Shown: piece by piece, positions 40,637 through 49,718 of the stretch
Layout of the letters: the number at the start of each line of letters is the position of its first letter
How positions within the stretch are numbered: the stretch's first letter is position 1
DNA from: UBA1020 sp964520495
Lineage (GTDB): Bacteria; Patescibacteriota; Saccharimonadia; Saccharimonadales; Saccharimonadaceae
DNA length: 64,000 nucleotides
NCBI GenBank assembly: GCA_964520495.1
Contig: CAZFMZ010000001.1
Coordinates: 186,001 to 250,000 of the forward strand
Reading direction: 5' to 3'
Notes under the pieces: generated by a model
Database searches by the model: none
What the model saw: the letters and a program-made list of their open reading frames with translations, nothing else
What the model was told of the DNA's origin: nothing
Position numbers and translations under genes: made by a program

Positions 40637-41220
40637 TACCTGTTTCCTCCTGCTTTCTCGAACGGCATACCGAATTTCTCCAGCAATGCACGGCTGTGGG
40701 CCTTGTCTTCATTCTTAATGACGAACGTGATCTGTAGACCGTGGATCAGCTGCGTTTCTTCGAAGGTCAGTTCAGGGAAGATCGACTGCTCGATCAGGCC
40801 GAGGTTGTAATTGCCGCCCTTGTCGAACGCCTTCGCCTTGACGCCGTGAAAGTCACGGACGCGCGGCAGGCTGATGCTGATGAGTCGGTCGAGGAACTCG
40901 TACATACGGGCTCCGCGTAGGGTGACCACTACGCCGATTGGCGCGCCCATCTGGGCACGGATCTTGAAGCCGGCGATTGACTTCTTCGCCAGGCGCTCAA
41001 TTGGTGCCTGACCTGTGATTTTTGTCAGGGTGTTCTTGACGGTTTCAAGCGTGCGCTTGTCTTCCTTGCTCTTACCGGTTCCTACGCTTACGACGATCTT
41101 CTCGAGCTTCGGTACCTGATGGACGTTGTCGAGGTTCAGTTCGGCCTGCAGTTCCTTGACGTACTGTGTAGCGTACAAGGCTTTCAAGCGAGGAGCGGTA
41201 CTAACGGCTGTCTTTGCCAT
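40636..41220 (-). CDS. rplE: 50S ribosomal protein uL5
   Basis: 194 residues: NLDNVHQVPKLEKIVVSVGT, KTVKNTLTKITGQ-like helix, FKIRAQMGAPIGVVVTLRGA, and NLGLIEQSIFPELTFEETQL. Binds 5S rRNA and P-site tRNA. Overlaps rplX upstream and rpsN downstream by one base each. Confidence 0.98.
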   Translation of the reverse strand: MAKTAVSTAPRLKALYATQYVKELQAELNLDNVHQVPKLEKIVVSVGTGKSKEDKRTLETVKNTLTKITGQAPIERLAKKSIAGFKIRAQMGAPIGVVVTLRGARMYEFLDRLISISLPRVRDFHGVKAKAFDKGGNYNLGLIEQSIFPELTFEETQLIHGLQITFVIKNEDKAHSRALLEKFGMPFEKAGGNR

Positions 41221-41540
41221 TATTTAATCTCCTTGTTCTTTAGGGCGCGAGCGACACGGACTTTGGTGCCGTCGGCCTTGGTGGTAAATGCGACGCGGGA
41301 TGTCTGGCTGGTCTTCTCGTCGACGACGAGCGCGACCTTTGAGACGTCAATCGGGACGTGGATGTCCTTCTTGCCACCGCGTGGGTTCAGCTGGCTTGGC
41401 TTGACATGACGGTGACCGACACCGACACCTTCTACCAGGACGGTAGCCTTCTTGGTGTCGACAGCCAGTACCTTACCGGTCGTGCCTTTGTGTGCGCCGG
41501 CGATGATCTTTACCTGGTCGTTCTTGCGAATACGTGCCAT
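41220..41540 (-). CDS. rplX: 50S ribosomal protein uL24
   Basis: 106 residues with an N-terminal KOW motif: RIRKNDQVKIIAGAHKGTTG, KVLAVDTKKATVLVEGVGVG, HRHVKPSQLNPRGGKKDIHV. Assembly initiator of the large subunit. One base after rplN. Confidence 0.98.
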   Translation of the reverse strand: MARIRKNDQVKIIAGAHKGTTGKVLAVDTKKATVLVEGVGVGHRHVKPSQLNPRGGKKDIHVPIDVSKVALVVDEKTSQTSRVAFTTKADGTKVRVARALKNKEIK

Positions 41541-41541
41541 G

Positions 41542-41910
41542 TTAGAGTACCTCCGGTGCTAAGCTGATAATCTTGGCGTAACCCATGTCACGCAACTCAC
41601 GCGGGACCGGTCCGAAGACACGGGTGGCGCGTGGCGTCTTGTCATCGTTGATGATGACGGCGGCGTTGTCATCAAAGGCGATGGTCGAACCGTCTTTACG
41701 CTTGATCTGGTTGCGGGTACGGACGACGACGGCTTTGACAACCGACTTCTTCTTGACGTTACCAGTCGGGTTAGCGTCCTTGACGGTCGCGACGATGACG
41801 TCACCGACGTGAGCGTAGCGACGCTTGGTGCCACCGAGTACGCGGATGCAGAGGATTTCCTTCGCACCGCTGTTGTCGGTCACCTTGAGGCGGGATTCCT
41901 GCTGAATCAT
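41542..41910 (-). CDS. rplN: 50S ribosomal protein uL14
   Basis: 122 residues: MIQQESRLKVTDNSGAKEIL, CIRVLGGTKRRYAHVGDVIV, and the C-terminal ARVFGPVPRELRDMGYAKII. Standard length, intact motifs. ATG overlaps the rpsQ stop by one base. Confidence 0.98.
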   Translation of the reverse strand: MIQQESRLKVTDNSGAKEILCIRVLGGTKRRYAHVGDVIVATVKDANPTGNVKKKSVVKAVVVRTRNQIKRKDGSTIAFDDNAAVIINDDKTPRATRVFGPVPRELRDMGYAKIISLAPEVL

Positions 41911-42194
41911 TACGCTTCCACCTCCGTGACGTCTTCCTTCAGGTCGAGGCTGCCTTTCGAGCGCTCCTCGATGTTCGCCAGCTGGAAGCTTTTGGTCTTT
42001 GACACAGGGCGGATCTCAGAAATCTGCACCTTGTCTCCCATGTGGGCGTCGTTCTTCGGGTCGTGAGCCTGGTACTTGCGGTTGACAGTATACTGCTTGC
42101 CGTAAATAGGATGAGTCTCACGACTAGTCACAGTGACGGTAATAGTCTTGTCGCGACTGTCCGAAGTCACGATACCGGTCAATGTCTTGGCCAT
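41910..42194 (-). CDS. rpsQ: 30S ribosomal protein uS17
   Basis: 94 residues from ATG 42194 (MAKTLTGIVTSDSRDKTITV). The longer frame to 42299 runs through rpmC and is rejected. OB fold with TSRETHPIYGKQYTVNRKYQ, HDPKNDAHMGDKVQISEIRP and VSKTKSFQLANIEE. Starts one base after rpmC. Confidence 0.97.
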   Translation of the reverse strand: MAKTLTGIVTSDSRDKTITVTVTSRETHPIYGKQYTVNRKYQAHDPKNDAHMGDKVQISEIRPVSKTKSFQLANIEERSKGSLDLKEDVTEVEA

Positions 42195-42195
42195 A

Positions 42196-42414
42196 TTATT
42201 TACTCTCCTTTGCTGCCAGCTCTTCGGTACGGATGGCCGTGAGCAGGCGGGCGATTTCTTTGCGTGTAGCGGTGATGCTACGGGGGTTAACGAGTTCACC
42301 GGCGTGGTTGGACTTCTTCAGCTCGAACAGGTCGGCGCGCTTGGCGGCCAACTGCTCGCGCAGGCTTAGTTCCTTCTTCGCGGCAGGTTTCTTGGTTGTC
42401 TTGGTTTCAGCCAT
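42196..42414 (-). CDS. rpmC: 50S ribosomal protein uL29
   Basis: 72 residues, a helical hairpin: LSLREQLAAKRADLFELKKS, NHAGELVNPRSITATRKEIA, RLLTAIRTEELAAKE. A short Lys/Thr-rich N-terminal tail precedes it. Located at the exit tunnel. Between rplP and rpsQ. Confidence 0.96.
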   Translation of the reverse strand: MAETKTTKKPAAKKELSLREQLAAKRADLFELKKSNHAGELVNPRSITATRKEIARLLTAIRTEELAAKESK

Positions 42415-42418
42415 AACG

Positions 42419-42832
42419 TTACGCCTCCTCCCGCTTGATGAACTTAGTCTTTACCGGCAGCTTGTGGGCAGCCAGGCGCATCGCTTCACGGGCGATGTCT
42501 TCCGGCACGCCTTTCATCTCGAACATGACGGTACCAGCCTTCACCTTGGCGGCGAAATATTCCGGGTTACCCTTACCGCTTCCCATCTTCACGTCCTGCG
42601 GCTTCTTGGTCACGGGAGTGTGCGGGAAGATGCGGATCCAGATCTTACCACCACGCTTGATGTAACGGGTCATCGCCTGACGGGCGGATTCGATCTGACG
42701 GCTGGTAACGCGTTCGTTACTCTGTGCCTGCAGGCCGTAATCGCCGAATGCGACATAGTTACCGCGGGTAGCGTTACCCTTGTTCTTGCCGATGCGGACT
42801 TTTCGATATTTGGTCTTCTTCGGTAGCAACAT
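42419..42832 (-). CDS. rplP: 50S ribosomal protein uL16
   Basis: 137 residues: MLLPKKTKYRKVRIGKNKGN, ATRGNYVAFGDYGLQAQSNE, RKxGKIWIRIFP-type core (RGGKIWIRIFPHTPVTKKPQ), and KVKAGTVMFEMKGVPEDIAR. A-site protein. Starts 2 bases after rpsC. Confidence 0.98.
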   Translation of the reverse strand: MLLPKKTKYRKVRIGKNKGNATRGNYVAFGDYGLQAQSNERVTSRQIESARQAMTRYIKRGGKIWIRIFPHTPVTKKPQDVKMGSGKGNPEYFAAKVKAGTVMFEMKGVPEDIAREAMRLAAHKLPVKTKFIKREEA

Positions 42833-42834
42833 AT

Positions 42835-43473
42835 CTACTGGCTCCTTTCACCCTTGTTGATCCATACCTTGACGCCGGTGATACCACCGCCATTCGGCAT
42901 TTGGGCTCGGGCTGTGTGGAAGTCGACGTCGGTACGCAAGGTGTGCAGCGGGACTGAACCTTCCGATACTTTCTCGCGGCGGGCCATCTCAGCGTTGTTA
43001 AGACGGCCAGATACCTGGATACGGATACCCTTGGCACCAGCGTTCATGGTGTTGAGCGCTGCCATCTTGGTCGCACGGCGGAAGTTGATACGGCGCTCCA
43101 ACTGACGGGCGATGTTCTCGGCTACCAGCTTGGCGCTTAGTTCCGGGCGCTTGACTTCCTCGATGTTGATACGCACTGGTAAGCTGGCGATCTTTTCGAT
43201 CTGTGCTTTCAGCTCGGTCACGCCGGCACCACCACGACCGATGACGACACCAGCCTTGGCGGTGTGAATCGTCACGGTAATCAGGTTCGCGCTGCGTTCG
43301 ATTTCGATCCGGTGGATGGTCGGGCGCGAGTTGTAGCGCTTCTCAATCAGATCGCGGATCTTGATGTCTTCAGCCAACCAGTTCGCAAAGTCTTTCTTGC
43401 CGGCGAACCAGCGAGAATCCCAGTTCTTGTGAACCTGGAGGCGGAAGCTGATTGGGTTTACTTTCTGACCCAT
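42835..43473 (-). CDS. rpsC: 30S ribosomal protein uS3
   Basis: 212 residues from ATG 43473 (MGQKVNPISFRLQVHKNWDS). KH domain with KAGVVIGRGGAGVTELKAQI; C-terminal domain with KGIRIQVSGRLNNAEMARRE and LHTLRTDVDFHTARAQMPNG. About 20 residues shorter than E. coli uS3 at the C-terminus. The frame to 43542 lies in rplV and is rejected. Confidence 0.97.
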   Translation of the reverse strand: MGQKVNPISFRLQVHKNWDSRWFAGKKDFANWLAEDIKIRDLIEKRYNSRPTIHRIEIERSANLITVTIHTAKAGVVIGRGGAGVTELKAQIEKIASLPVRINIEEVKRPELSAKLVAENIARQLERRINFRRATKMAALNTMNAGAKGIRIQVSGRLNNAEMARREKVSEGSVPLHTLRTDVDFHTARAQMPNGGGITGVKVWINKGERSQ

Positions 43474-43474
43474 G

Positions 43475-43879
43475 TTACTTCTCCTCTTCTTTCTTTGCTG
43501 CTGGCTTTGCGGCCGCAGGCTTCTTGGCTGGCTTGAGGGCACCGCTCACCTCGACCAGGATGTTGCTGGTCTTCTTCTGGAACGGACGAGTCATACCGCG
43601 CATGTGCGGCTTGAAGCGCTTCATGCGGGTACCGACCGTCACGCTCAACGTGGTGATCTGCAGGCTTTTACCGTCAAGTCCGTGGTTGTTAATCGCGTTG
43701 GCCTGCGCGCTGGCAATCGCCTTTTTCAGTGGCACGCCGGCGCGACGAGGCACGTGGTCAAGGATAACCAGAGCGTCAGCCACCGAGCGGTTGCGGACCA
43801 AGCTGGCGACAACACTCACCTTGCGGGGAGCGATTTCTACACCTTTGGCGTAGGCGCGGACAGTATTCTGCTCAGCCAT
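43475..43879 (-). CDS. rplV: 30S-operon neighbour: 50S ribosomal protein uL22
   Basis: 134 residues: VRAYAKGVEIAPRKVSVVAS, NRSVADALVILDHVPRRAGV, and TRMKRFKPHMRGMTRPFQKK, the loop that reaches the exit tunnel. The C-terminus carries an Ala/Lys-rich tail (KPAKKPAAAKPAAKKEEEK). Overlaps rpsS by one base. Confidence 0.97.
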   Translation of the reverse strand: MAEQNTVRAYAKGVEIAPRKVSVVASLVRNRSVADALVILDHVPRRAGVPLKKAIASAQANAINNHGLDGKSLQITTLSVTVGTRMKRFKPHMRGMTRPFQKKTSNILVEVSGALKPAKKPAAAKPAAKKEEEK

Positions 43880-44145
43880 TACTTCTTATCCTTTCCACCA
43901 TGTCGACGGAACTTACGGGTCGGGCTGAATTCACCCAGCTTGTGACCTACCATGTTCTCCGTGACGTAGACAGGCACGTGCACCCGGCCATTGTGGACGG
44001 CGAAATTCCTGCCAACCATGTCCGGAGTGATCGTGCTGGCGCGAGCCCAGGTCTTGATGACGGCGCGGTCATCATTCGACAGGGCGGCGACTTTCTTGGC
44101 CAGTTTCGCGTCAACGAATGGGCCTTTTTTGAGTGATCGACTCAT
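43879..44145 (-). CDS. rpsS: 30S ribosomal protein uS19
   Basis: 88 residues: MSRSLKKGPFVDAKLAKKVA, IKTWARASTITPDMVGRNFA, VHNGRVHVPVYVTENMVGHK and LGEFSPTRKFRRHGG. Head protein near A-site tRNA. Complete and of standard size. Confidence 0.98.
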   Translation of the reverse strand: MSRSLKKGPFVDAKLAKKVAALSNDDRAVIKTWARASTITPDMVGRNFAVHNGRVHVPVYVTENMVGHKLGEFSPTRKFRRHGGKDKK

Positions 44146-44148
44146 AAA

Positions 44149-44988
44149 CTACCTCTTCCTCTTCGCGTCGTGGCGCGTTCGAACGATTAACTTGCTAGTG
44201 CTCTTGCGACGTCGGGTACGGTACCCGAGAGTCAGCTGGCCCCATGGCGTACGCGGTGCTTTACCGCTACCATGACGACCGCCGTCACCACCACCGTGCG
44301 GGTGGTCAGCGGCGTTCATAACGACACCACGGACGGATGGTCGGATGCCCTTGCGGCGATTACGACCGGCCGAACCGACCTTGACGTTCTGATGCTGGAC
44401 GTTACCGACCGTACCGATGGTAGCCTGGGCTTCCACGCGGAAGCGACGGACTTCACCGGAAGGCAGACGCACCAGGGCGTAGTCACCTTCACGGGCCATC
44501 AGCTGTGCCTTGGCACCAGCTGAACGGACCATCTGCGCACCCTTGCCCGGGTTGATCTCGATGGCGTAAATGCTAGTACCGACCGGTATCTGGCTGAGCG
44601 GCATGCGGTTGGACGTCTCGATAGGCGCGTCCGGGCCACTGGCGATTTTCTTACCGACGGTCATGCTGGTGTCAGCGATGACGTAGTGGTACAGACCATG
44701 CTGGTCTTTGACGCGTGCGATACGGGCCGAACGGTTCGGGTCGTATTCAATCTGCTCGATCGTTGCTGCCAGACCTGGGGCCAGACGGTGGTTCACCAGG
44801 CGGTAGTGCCGCTTGACGCCACCACCACGGTGACGCACGGTAATGCGGCCCTGGTTGTTACGACCGGCGTTCTGCTTCTTGCTCTTGACGAGGCTCTTGA
44901 GTGGCTTACGGGTCGTGATGTCAGACAGGTCTTGGCTGGTCATGCCGCGACGAGCAGGAGTAGTCGGGTTGTATTGCTTAATCGGCAT
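44149..44988 (-). CDS. rplB: 50S ribosomal protein uL2
   Basis: 279 residues: MPIKQYNPTTPARRGMTSQD, HRGGGVKRHYRLVNHRLAPG, and the C-terminal signature VVMNAADHPHGGGDGGRHGS with the His essential for peptidyl transfer centre structure. Overlaps rplW by one base, followed by rpsS. Confidence 0.98.
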   Translation of the reverse strand: MPIKQYNPTTPARRGMTSQDLSDITTRKPLKSLVKSKKQNAGRNNQGRITVRHRGGGVKRHYRLVNHRLAPGLAATIEQIEYDPNRSARIARVKDQHGLYHYVIADTSMTVGKKIASGPDAPIETSNRMPLSQIPVGTSIYAIEINPGKGAQMVRSAGAKAQLMAREGDYALVRLPSGEVRRFRVEAQATIGTVGNVQHQNVKVGSAGRNRRKGIRPSVRGVVMNAADHPHGGGDGGRHGSGKAPRTPWGQLTLGYRTRRRKSTSKLIVRTRHDAKRKR

Positions 44989-45305
44989 TACTTCTTCTCC
45001 TCAGCGGCCTGCTCTGGCTGTTCGAACATCTGTATCGAACTGCCTTCACGCAAGGTGACGTAGGCCTTCTTAGTGTCTTTACGGTTGGTCGTGCCTGGGT
45101 AGCGCTTCTTGCCACGGGAGTAGCGGATAGCCTTACCGGCCTGGACGGCGGTCGCCACGTTTGCGACAGTCACATCGTACTGCTCGCTGACGGCGGCGGC
45201 GATCTGCTGCTTGTTGGCGTCAAGAGGGACGTTGAAGACGTAGACGTTCTTCTGGCTCTGTCCGTACGCCTTCTCAGTGGCACGTGGGGTGATCAGGATA
45301 TTCAT
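44988..45305 (-). CDS. rplW: 50S ribosomal protein uL23
   Basis: 105 residues from ATG 45305 (MNILITPRATEKAYGQSQKN). YVFNVPLDANKQQIAAAVSE and the loop GKAIRYSRGKKRYPGTTNRK are typical. Exit-tunnel docking site for SRP and trigger factor. The ATG overlaps the rplD stop; the longer frame to 45332 is within rplD. Confidence 0.97.
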   Translation of the reverse strand: MNILITPRATEKAYGQSQKNVYVFNVPLDANKQQIAAAVSEQYDVTVANVATAVQAGKAIRYSRGKKRYPGTTNRKDTKKAYVTLREGSSIQMFEQPEQAAEEKK

Positions 45306-45922
45306 TACTTGATCTCCTTTCCGGTCAGCCATGCTTCAATCGTCTTGACACTTGATGGCGCCAATACGATATGATCGGCGTTCAGAATGTGGTAGACGCT
45401 CAGGTAGGTACTTCGGATAAGCAGGACATTCTGCAGATTGCTGGTAGCGCGCAGCAGTTCCGGTGTCTTTTCGTCGACGACGATAAGTGTCTTACGGTTC
45501 AGCTTGTTGCTCTCCAGGAACTTGACGATTTCAGCAGTCTTGCCGGTCGTCTTGACGTCTTTCACCACGATCTTCTTGGCTTTGTTAGCCAGAGACAGTG
45601 CCTGGGCGACGGCGACGCGCTTGCTGGTCGTACTGAGACGCTTGGTGTGGTTCTCGTTGCCGGTCGGACCGAAGACGATACCACCGCCTCGCCAGATCGG
45701 GTTACGGCTGGAGCCGAAGCGGGCGCGACCGGTACCCTTCTGCTGCCATGGTTTCTTACCACCACCACGGACATCGCCACGCTCAAGCGTTTTGGCTTGA
45801 GCCGAACGGCCGTTGGCTAGGTAGCTGTCGTAAGCGAGCTTGAGCAGCTCGTGATTGTCGACCTCGACGCCGAAGACGCTCTTCGGCAGGGTCGGAGTGG
45901 TTGTTTTGGTAGATTCAGCCAT
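45305..45922 (-). CDS. rplD: 50S ribosomal protein uL4
   Basis: 205 residues: RSAQAKTLERGDVRGGGKKP, WQQKGTGRARFGSSRNPIWR, GGGIVFGP and LILRST-like C-terminal part (NVLLIRSTYLSVYHILNADH). In E. coli uL4 represses the S10 operon; whether the rpsJ or rplC leaders here serve that role is open. Overlaps rplC by one base. Confidence 0.98.
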   Translation of the reverse strand: MAESTKTTTPTLPKSVFGVEVDNHELLKLAYDSYLANGRSAQAKTLERGDVRGGGKKPWQQKGTGRARFGSSRNPIWRGGGIVFGPTGNENHTKRLSTTSKRVAVAQALSLANKAKKIVVKDVKTTGKTAEIVKFLESNKLNRKTLIVVDEKTPELLRATSNLQNVLLIRSTYLSVYHILNADHIVLAPSSVKTIEAWLTGKEIK

Positions 45923-46563
45923 TACGCGCTCCCTCCTTGTGCCAACGTCGCAAGCGAGGCGTTGATCACGATCAGACTTTTGCGTGGGCCAGGTACGGCA
46001 CCCTTGAGGCCGATCAGGTTGTTCTCAGCGTCCAGGTAGGCCACCTCGAGGTTTGAGACGGTCACGCGCTCACCGCCCATACGGCCGGCCATGCGCTTAC
46101 CCTTGAAGACTTTCTGCGGATACATTGATCCGATCGAACCCGGCTTACGGACGTTACCGTTACCACCGTGGGTCTTCTTGCTGGTATTGAAGTTATGGCG
46201 CTTCACCGTGCCGGCGAAGCCTTTACCTTTACTGGTGCCTGTCGCGTTGACGTGGTCACCGAGTGCGAATGCACTTACGTCGATGGCGTCCCCGACTTTC
46301 AGGTCGGTTGGCAACTCTTCGACGCGGAATTCCCGAATATACTTCGGCGATGCTTTGCTGGCTTTCACATGTCCAGCGACGGCCTTGCTCAGGTTCTTAC
46401 CCGATCCAAATGCAACCTGTACCGCATTGTAGCCATCTTTTTCAAGAGACTTCACCTGAGTCACGGTGACAGGGCCGGCCTGAATCAGGGTAACCGGCGT
46501 CGCCGTCCCATCCTCTGCCAGGATCTGGGTCATACCAATTTTGGTACCGAGAAGTGCTTTCAT
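45922..46563 (-). CDS. rplC: 50S ribosomal protein uL3
   Basis: 213 residues from ATG 46563 (MKALLGTKIGMTQILAEDGT). Family motifs: FNTSKKTHGGNGNVRKPGSI, GSMYPQKVFKGKRMAGRMGG and ERVTVSNLEVAYLDAENNLI. GGGAGAAAAGAAGG precedes the start. It heads the rplC-rplO run, since rpsJ is separated from it by two unrelated genes. Its leader has a 14-base palindrome at 46645-46658. Confidence 0.97.
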   Translation of the reverse strand: MKALLGTKIGMTQILAEDGTATPVTLIQAGPVTVTQVKSLEKDGYNAVQVAFGSGKNLSKAVAGHVKASKASPKYIREFRVEELPTDLKVGDAIDVSAFALGDHVNATGTSKGKGFAGTVKRHNFNTSKKTHGGNGNVRKPGSIGSMYPQKVFKGKRMAGRMGGERVTVSNLEVAYLDAENNLIGLKGAVPGPRKSLIVINASLATLAQGGSA

Positions 46564-46644
46564 GCCTTCTTTTCTCCCACTTAAAATCCCCGGCGGCTGG
46601 CGGTATCCTGGGGTGGACCTACCAATTCGCACAGGAACGAGTTG

Positions 46645-46658
46645 TTATTACGTAATAA
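46645..46658. repeat. 14-base palindrome in the rplC leader
   Basis: TTATTACGTAATAA lies downstream of a candidate TGCTACGAT -10 box for rplC and about 80 bases before the ATG. It could be an operator or a weak RNA hairpin. Confidence 0.6.
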
Positions 46659-46728
46659 GTTACCAAGCTATCGTAGCATGTTTACTACTGTTTGGTCAAG
46701 GGGTGACGCCGCAGCGTGACACGACGGC

Positions 46729-47076
46729 TCAGATGACGATGCCGGCTGGCTGCATATGGGTGATGACGGTCACGACGATCAGCAGCGCGTACCATATCTT
46801 TCGGTCAGCCTGATGACGCTCGAAGGCCCGTACCAGCAAGAAGCCCACGAAAAGGCCGACTGGCAACGCAGTAAAGACAAGCCCGCCCCATTGCAGCGGT
46901 TCGGTGAATTTTAGCCAGAACGTACCGAGCAGGAAGACGTGCACCAGCTTCAGGAAATAAGTGCCGTCACTCTCGAAGACTCGTTCATGAAGTTTTCTGC
47001 TACGGGGTAACTGTGAGGTGCCGCCCCCGTCTTTTTTTGTTAGCCGCGTCTTGGGCTTTGCTGTGTGTTTCGTCAT
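46729..47076 (-). CDS. Small membrane protein of unknown function
   Basis: 115 residues from ATG 47076; the longer frame overlaps the divergent gene at 47135 and is rejected. Basic, polar N-terminal 30 residues (KPKTRLTKKDGGGTSQLPRS), then two clear membrane helices with a third hydrophobic segment (YFLKLVHVFLLGTFWLKF, LVFTALPVGLFVGFLLVRAF, IWYALLIVVTVITHM). Not recognised. Divergent from the 47135 gene, both inserted between rpsJ and rplC. Confidence 0.7.
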   Translation of the reverse strand: MTKHTAKPKTRLTKKDGGGTSQLPRSRKLHERVFESDGTYFLKLVHVFLLGTFWLKFTEPLQWGGLVFTALPVGLFVGFLLVRAFERHQADRKIWYALLIVVTVITHMQPAGIVI

Positions 47077-47122
47077 ATCTTCAACTGATTGTAATAAAGG
47101 TGGCCCACAAGCACAAGCAGTG

Positions 47123-47128
47123 TATACT
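47123..47128 (+). promoter_or_regulatory. -10 box of the 47135 gene, leaderless type
   Basis: TATACT preceded by TG, ending 6 bases before ATG 47135. The ATG at 47129 directly touches the box, so the second ATG is favoured. Confidence 0.55.
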
Positions 47129-47134
47129 ATGGGC

Positions 47135-47440
47135 ATGGCTACTAAAAAAACTCCAACCAAGAAATCCGCTCCAAAGAAACCAACCACCAGGAAACCGGCC
47201 GCCAAGGCGAAAGCCGCCTCAGGCGCAGCCAGTGATTTCATGACCTTCCGCGTCACGAAAGAAACCTTCCACTGGGTTGTATTGGGCGTGGTCGTGCTAT
47301 TGTTCACCGTCTGGATCCTGCGCCTGCAAAGTGACGTCCAGTCGCTGTATGACGAGATTGAGATCCGTCAGGCCGATACCGACAGCACTTTCGTCCAACC
47401 GACCGAACCGGCCAAGAAGACTGACGACAAGAAGAACTAG
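47135..47440 (+). CDS. Single-pass membrane protein with Lys/Ala/Pro-rich tail, unknown function
   Basis: 101 residues. The N-terminal 35 residues are a low-complexity basic tail (TKKTPTKKSAPKKPTTRKPA) like those that bind nucleic acids or ribosomes. Then VTKETFHWVVLGVVVLLFTVWI is one membrane helix, followed by a short coiled coil (LQSDVQSLYDEIEIRQAD) and an acidic-basic end. Not recognised. It ends at a strong bidirectional terminator shared with rpsJ. The basic tail could hold the protein to DNA or ribosomes at the membrane, which is inference. Confidence 0.7.
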   Translation: MATKKTPTKKSAPKKPTTRKPAAKAKAASGAASDFMTFRVTKETFHWVVLGVVVLLFTVWILRLQSDVQSLYDEIEIRQADTDSTFVQPTEPAKKTDDKKN

Positions 47441-47458
47441 CTACCAGTCAGCTGCAAG

Positions 47459-47489
47459 AAAAACACCGCTCTTTACGGGCGGTGTTTTT
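47459..47489. terminator. Bidirectional terminator between the 47135 gene and rpsJ
   Basis: AAAAACACCGC / GCGGTGTTTTT stem; the A and T runs serve both convergent genes. Confidence 0.9.
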
Positions 47490-47510
47490 ATGACGGCCGA
47501 TTAGGGCTCT

Positions 47511-47828
47511 TTACATCCGGATTTCTGCGTCAACACCGGCCGGCAGGCTCAGGTTCTGCAGAGAATCGATTGTCTTAGGCGTCGCATTGGTGATGTCGAT
47601 CAGGCGCTTGTGCACCCGCATCTCGAAGCTTTCACCACCTGTCTTGTAGACGTGCGGGCTCTTGATGACCGTGAACGTGCTCTTGCGGGTCGGCAGTGGC
47701 ACGGGTCCGGCGATAGAGGCACCGGTACGGACCGCGGTGTCAATGATTTGCTTGGCTGACTGGTCGATCACTTTATGATCGTAGGCTTTCAGGCGGATAC
47801 GGATCCGCAGACCTTCTTCTTTGGCCAT
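47511..47828 (-). CDS. rpsJ: 30S ribosomal protein uS10
   Basis: 105 residues: LRIRIRLKAYDHKVIDQSAK, QIIDTAVRTGASIAGPVPLP, TRKSTFTVIKSPHVYKTGGE. Also NusE in antitermination. Unlike the usual S10 operon it is a single-gene unit: its own extended -10 promoter (47937-47945), about 100 bases of leader, and a terminator right after. rplC follows only 950 bases downstream, beyond two inserted genes. Confidence 0.98.
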   Translation of the reverse strand: MAKEEGLRIRIRLKAYDHKVIDQSAKQIIDTAVRTGASIAGPVPLPTRKSTFTVIKSPHVYKTGGESFEMRVHKRLIDITNATPKTIDSLQNLSLPAGVDAEIRM

Positions 47829-47930
47829 GAATATTACTCCTTCAAGGCTTGTATGCCGTAACCTCTGGTTCGAATCGTGTCCTTTGGGGGCTCACGTCTG
47901 ACCGAGTTCTCGGCAAGATTAGTAACTACA
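47829..47930 (-). promoter_or_regulatory. Long rpsJ leader with a hairpin
   Basis: About 100 transcribed bases. The strongest element is CCGAG-AA-CTCGG near the 5' end; GAAGGAG is the ribosome site. No known leader family recognised. Confidence 0.45.
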
Positions 47931-47936
47931 TCCGTT

Positions 47937-47945
47937 AATATACCA
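47937..47945 (-). promoter_or_regulatory. Extended -10 promoter of rpsJ
   Basis: TGGTATATT on the minus strand, divergent from the 48002 gene promoter about 40 bases away. Confidence 0.6.
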
Positions 47946-47966
47946 CAACGGGTGACCTCTGTAAAC

Positions 47967-47995
47967 TTGCTTTTTGATTGTGTTTATGCTATAAT
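47967..47995 (+). promoter_or_regulatory. Promoter of the 48002 gene, leaderless type
   Basis: TTGCTT, 17-base spacer, TATAAT with an upstream TG (TGCTATAAT). It ends 6 bases before the ATG at 48002, so the transcript is predicted to start at the initiator codon itself. Confidence 0.7.
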
Positions 47996-48001
47996 TAAAA
48001 C

Positions 48002-48328
48002 ATGAACTTGTATACGAAGGAACGGGCGCTCCACCTAGAGCGGGAGAATAAGCGCTTCCGTGAAGTGAGCCGCGTCAAGCAGGCCCTTGCCCACTCCGTC
48101 CTCTCACGTATCCATGAAGAATGGGAAGCGGATCCTGAAGCGAGTCTTATCCGGGCAGACTTCAAACGTCCACTCGATGGCCTTGCCCGCCGCATCCTGA
48201 CCCGCCACCCGGAAACGGTCAGTAGTCGCGTGAATATCGGACGGATGGTCGTCCTCCGTCTCGACGAGAGCAGCGAACCGCCGGTATTAGAAATCTGCCT
48301 GGGCGAATGTCCCGACAGCGAAGAATAG
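48002..48328 (+). CDS. Small protein of unknown function between rpsJ and tuf
   Basis: 108 residues, not recognised. Charged helical N-terminal half (YTKERALHLERENKRFREVS, RVKQALAHSVLSRIHEEWEA) and a C-terminal half with short beta segments (GRMVVLRLDESSEPPVLEI) and two Cys near the end. Soluble. A very good promoter directly abuts the ATG, giving a textbook leaderless gene, and a bidirectional terminator follows. Inserted on the opposite strand within the tuf-rpsJ junction. Confidence 0.8.
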   Translation: MNLYTKERALHLERENKRFREVSRVKQALAHSVLSRIHEEWEADPEASLIRADFKRPLDGLARRILTRHPETVSSRVNIGRMVVLRLDESSEPPVLEICLGECPDSEE

Positions 48329-48340
48329 GCGAACGACACA

Positions 48341-48372
48341 AAAATACCTCCGATTGCTCGGAGGTATTTTTT
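48341..48372. terminator. Bidirectional terminator between the 48002 gene and tuf
   Basis: AAAATACCTCCGA / TCGGAGGTATTTT with a 4-base loop and T runs on both strands. Confidence 0.92.
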
Positions 48373-48388
48373 CGGACGGGACAACTGA

Positions 48389-49573
<1,185 letters not shown>

Positions 49574-49718
49574 TGAGATTTGTTCTCCTTTATTACTAAT
49601 AACTTAAGCGCGCAAGTCCAAAGAACCTCGCAGGCGCAATAGTGTCAATTATACATGGTTACCTCAAGTCCGTAAAGAGTAACCCGTGGAGTCGTCGGAG
49701 CGGATTCGCCGGCTTGGC

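Noticed and set aside
47077..47307. N-terminal extension of the membrane protein gene at 46729
   Set aside because: The extension is antisense to the 47135 gene and its promoter; the ATG at 47076 fits the intergenic promoter better.
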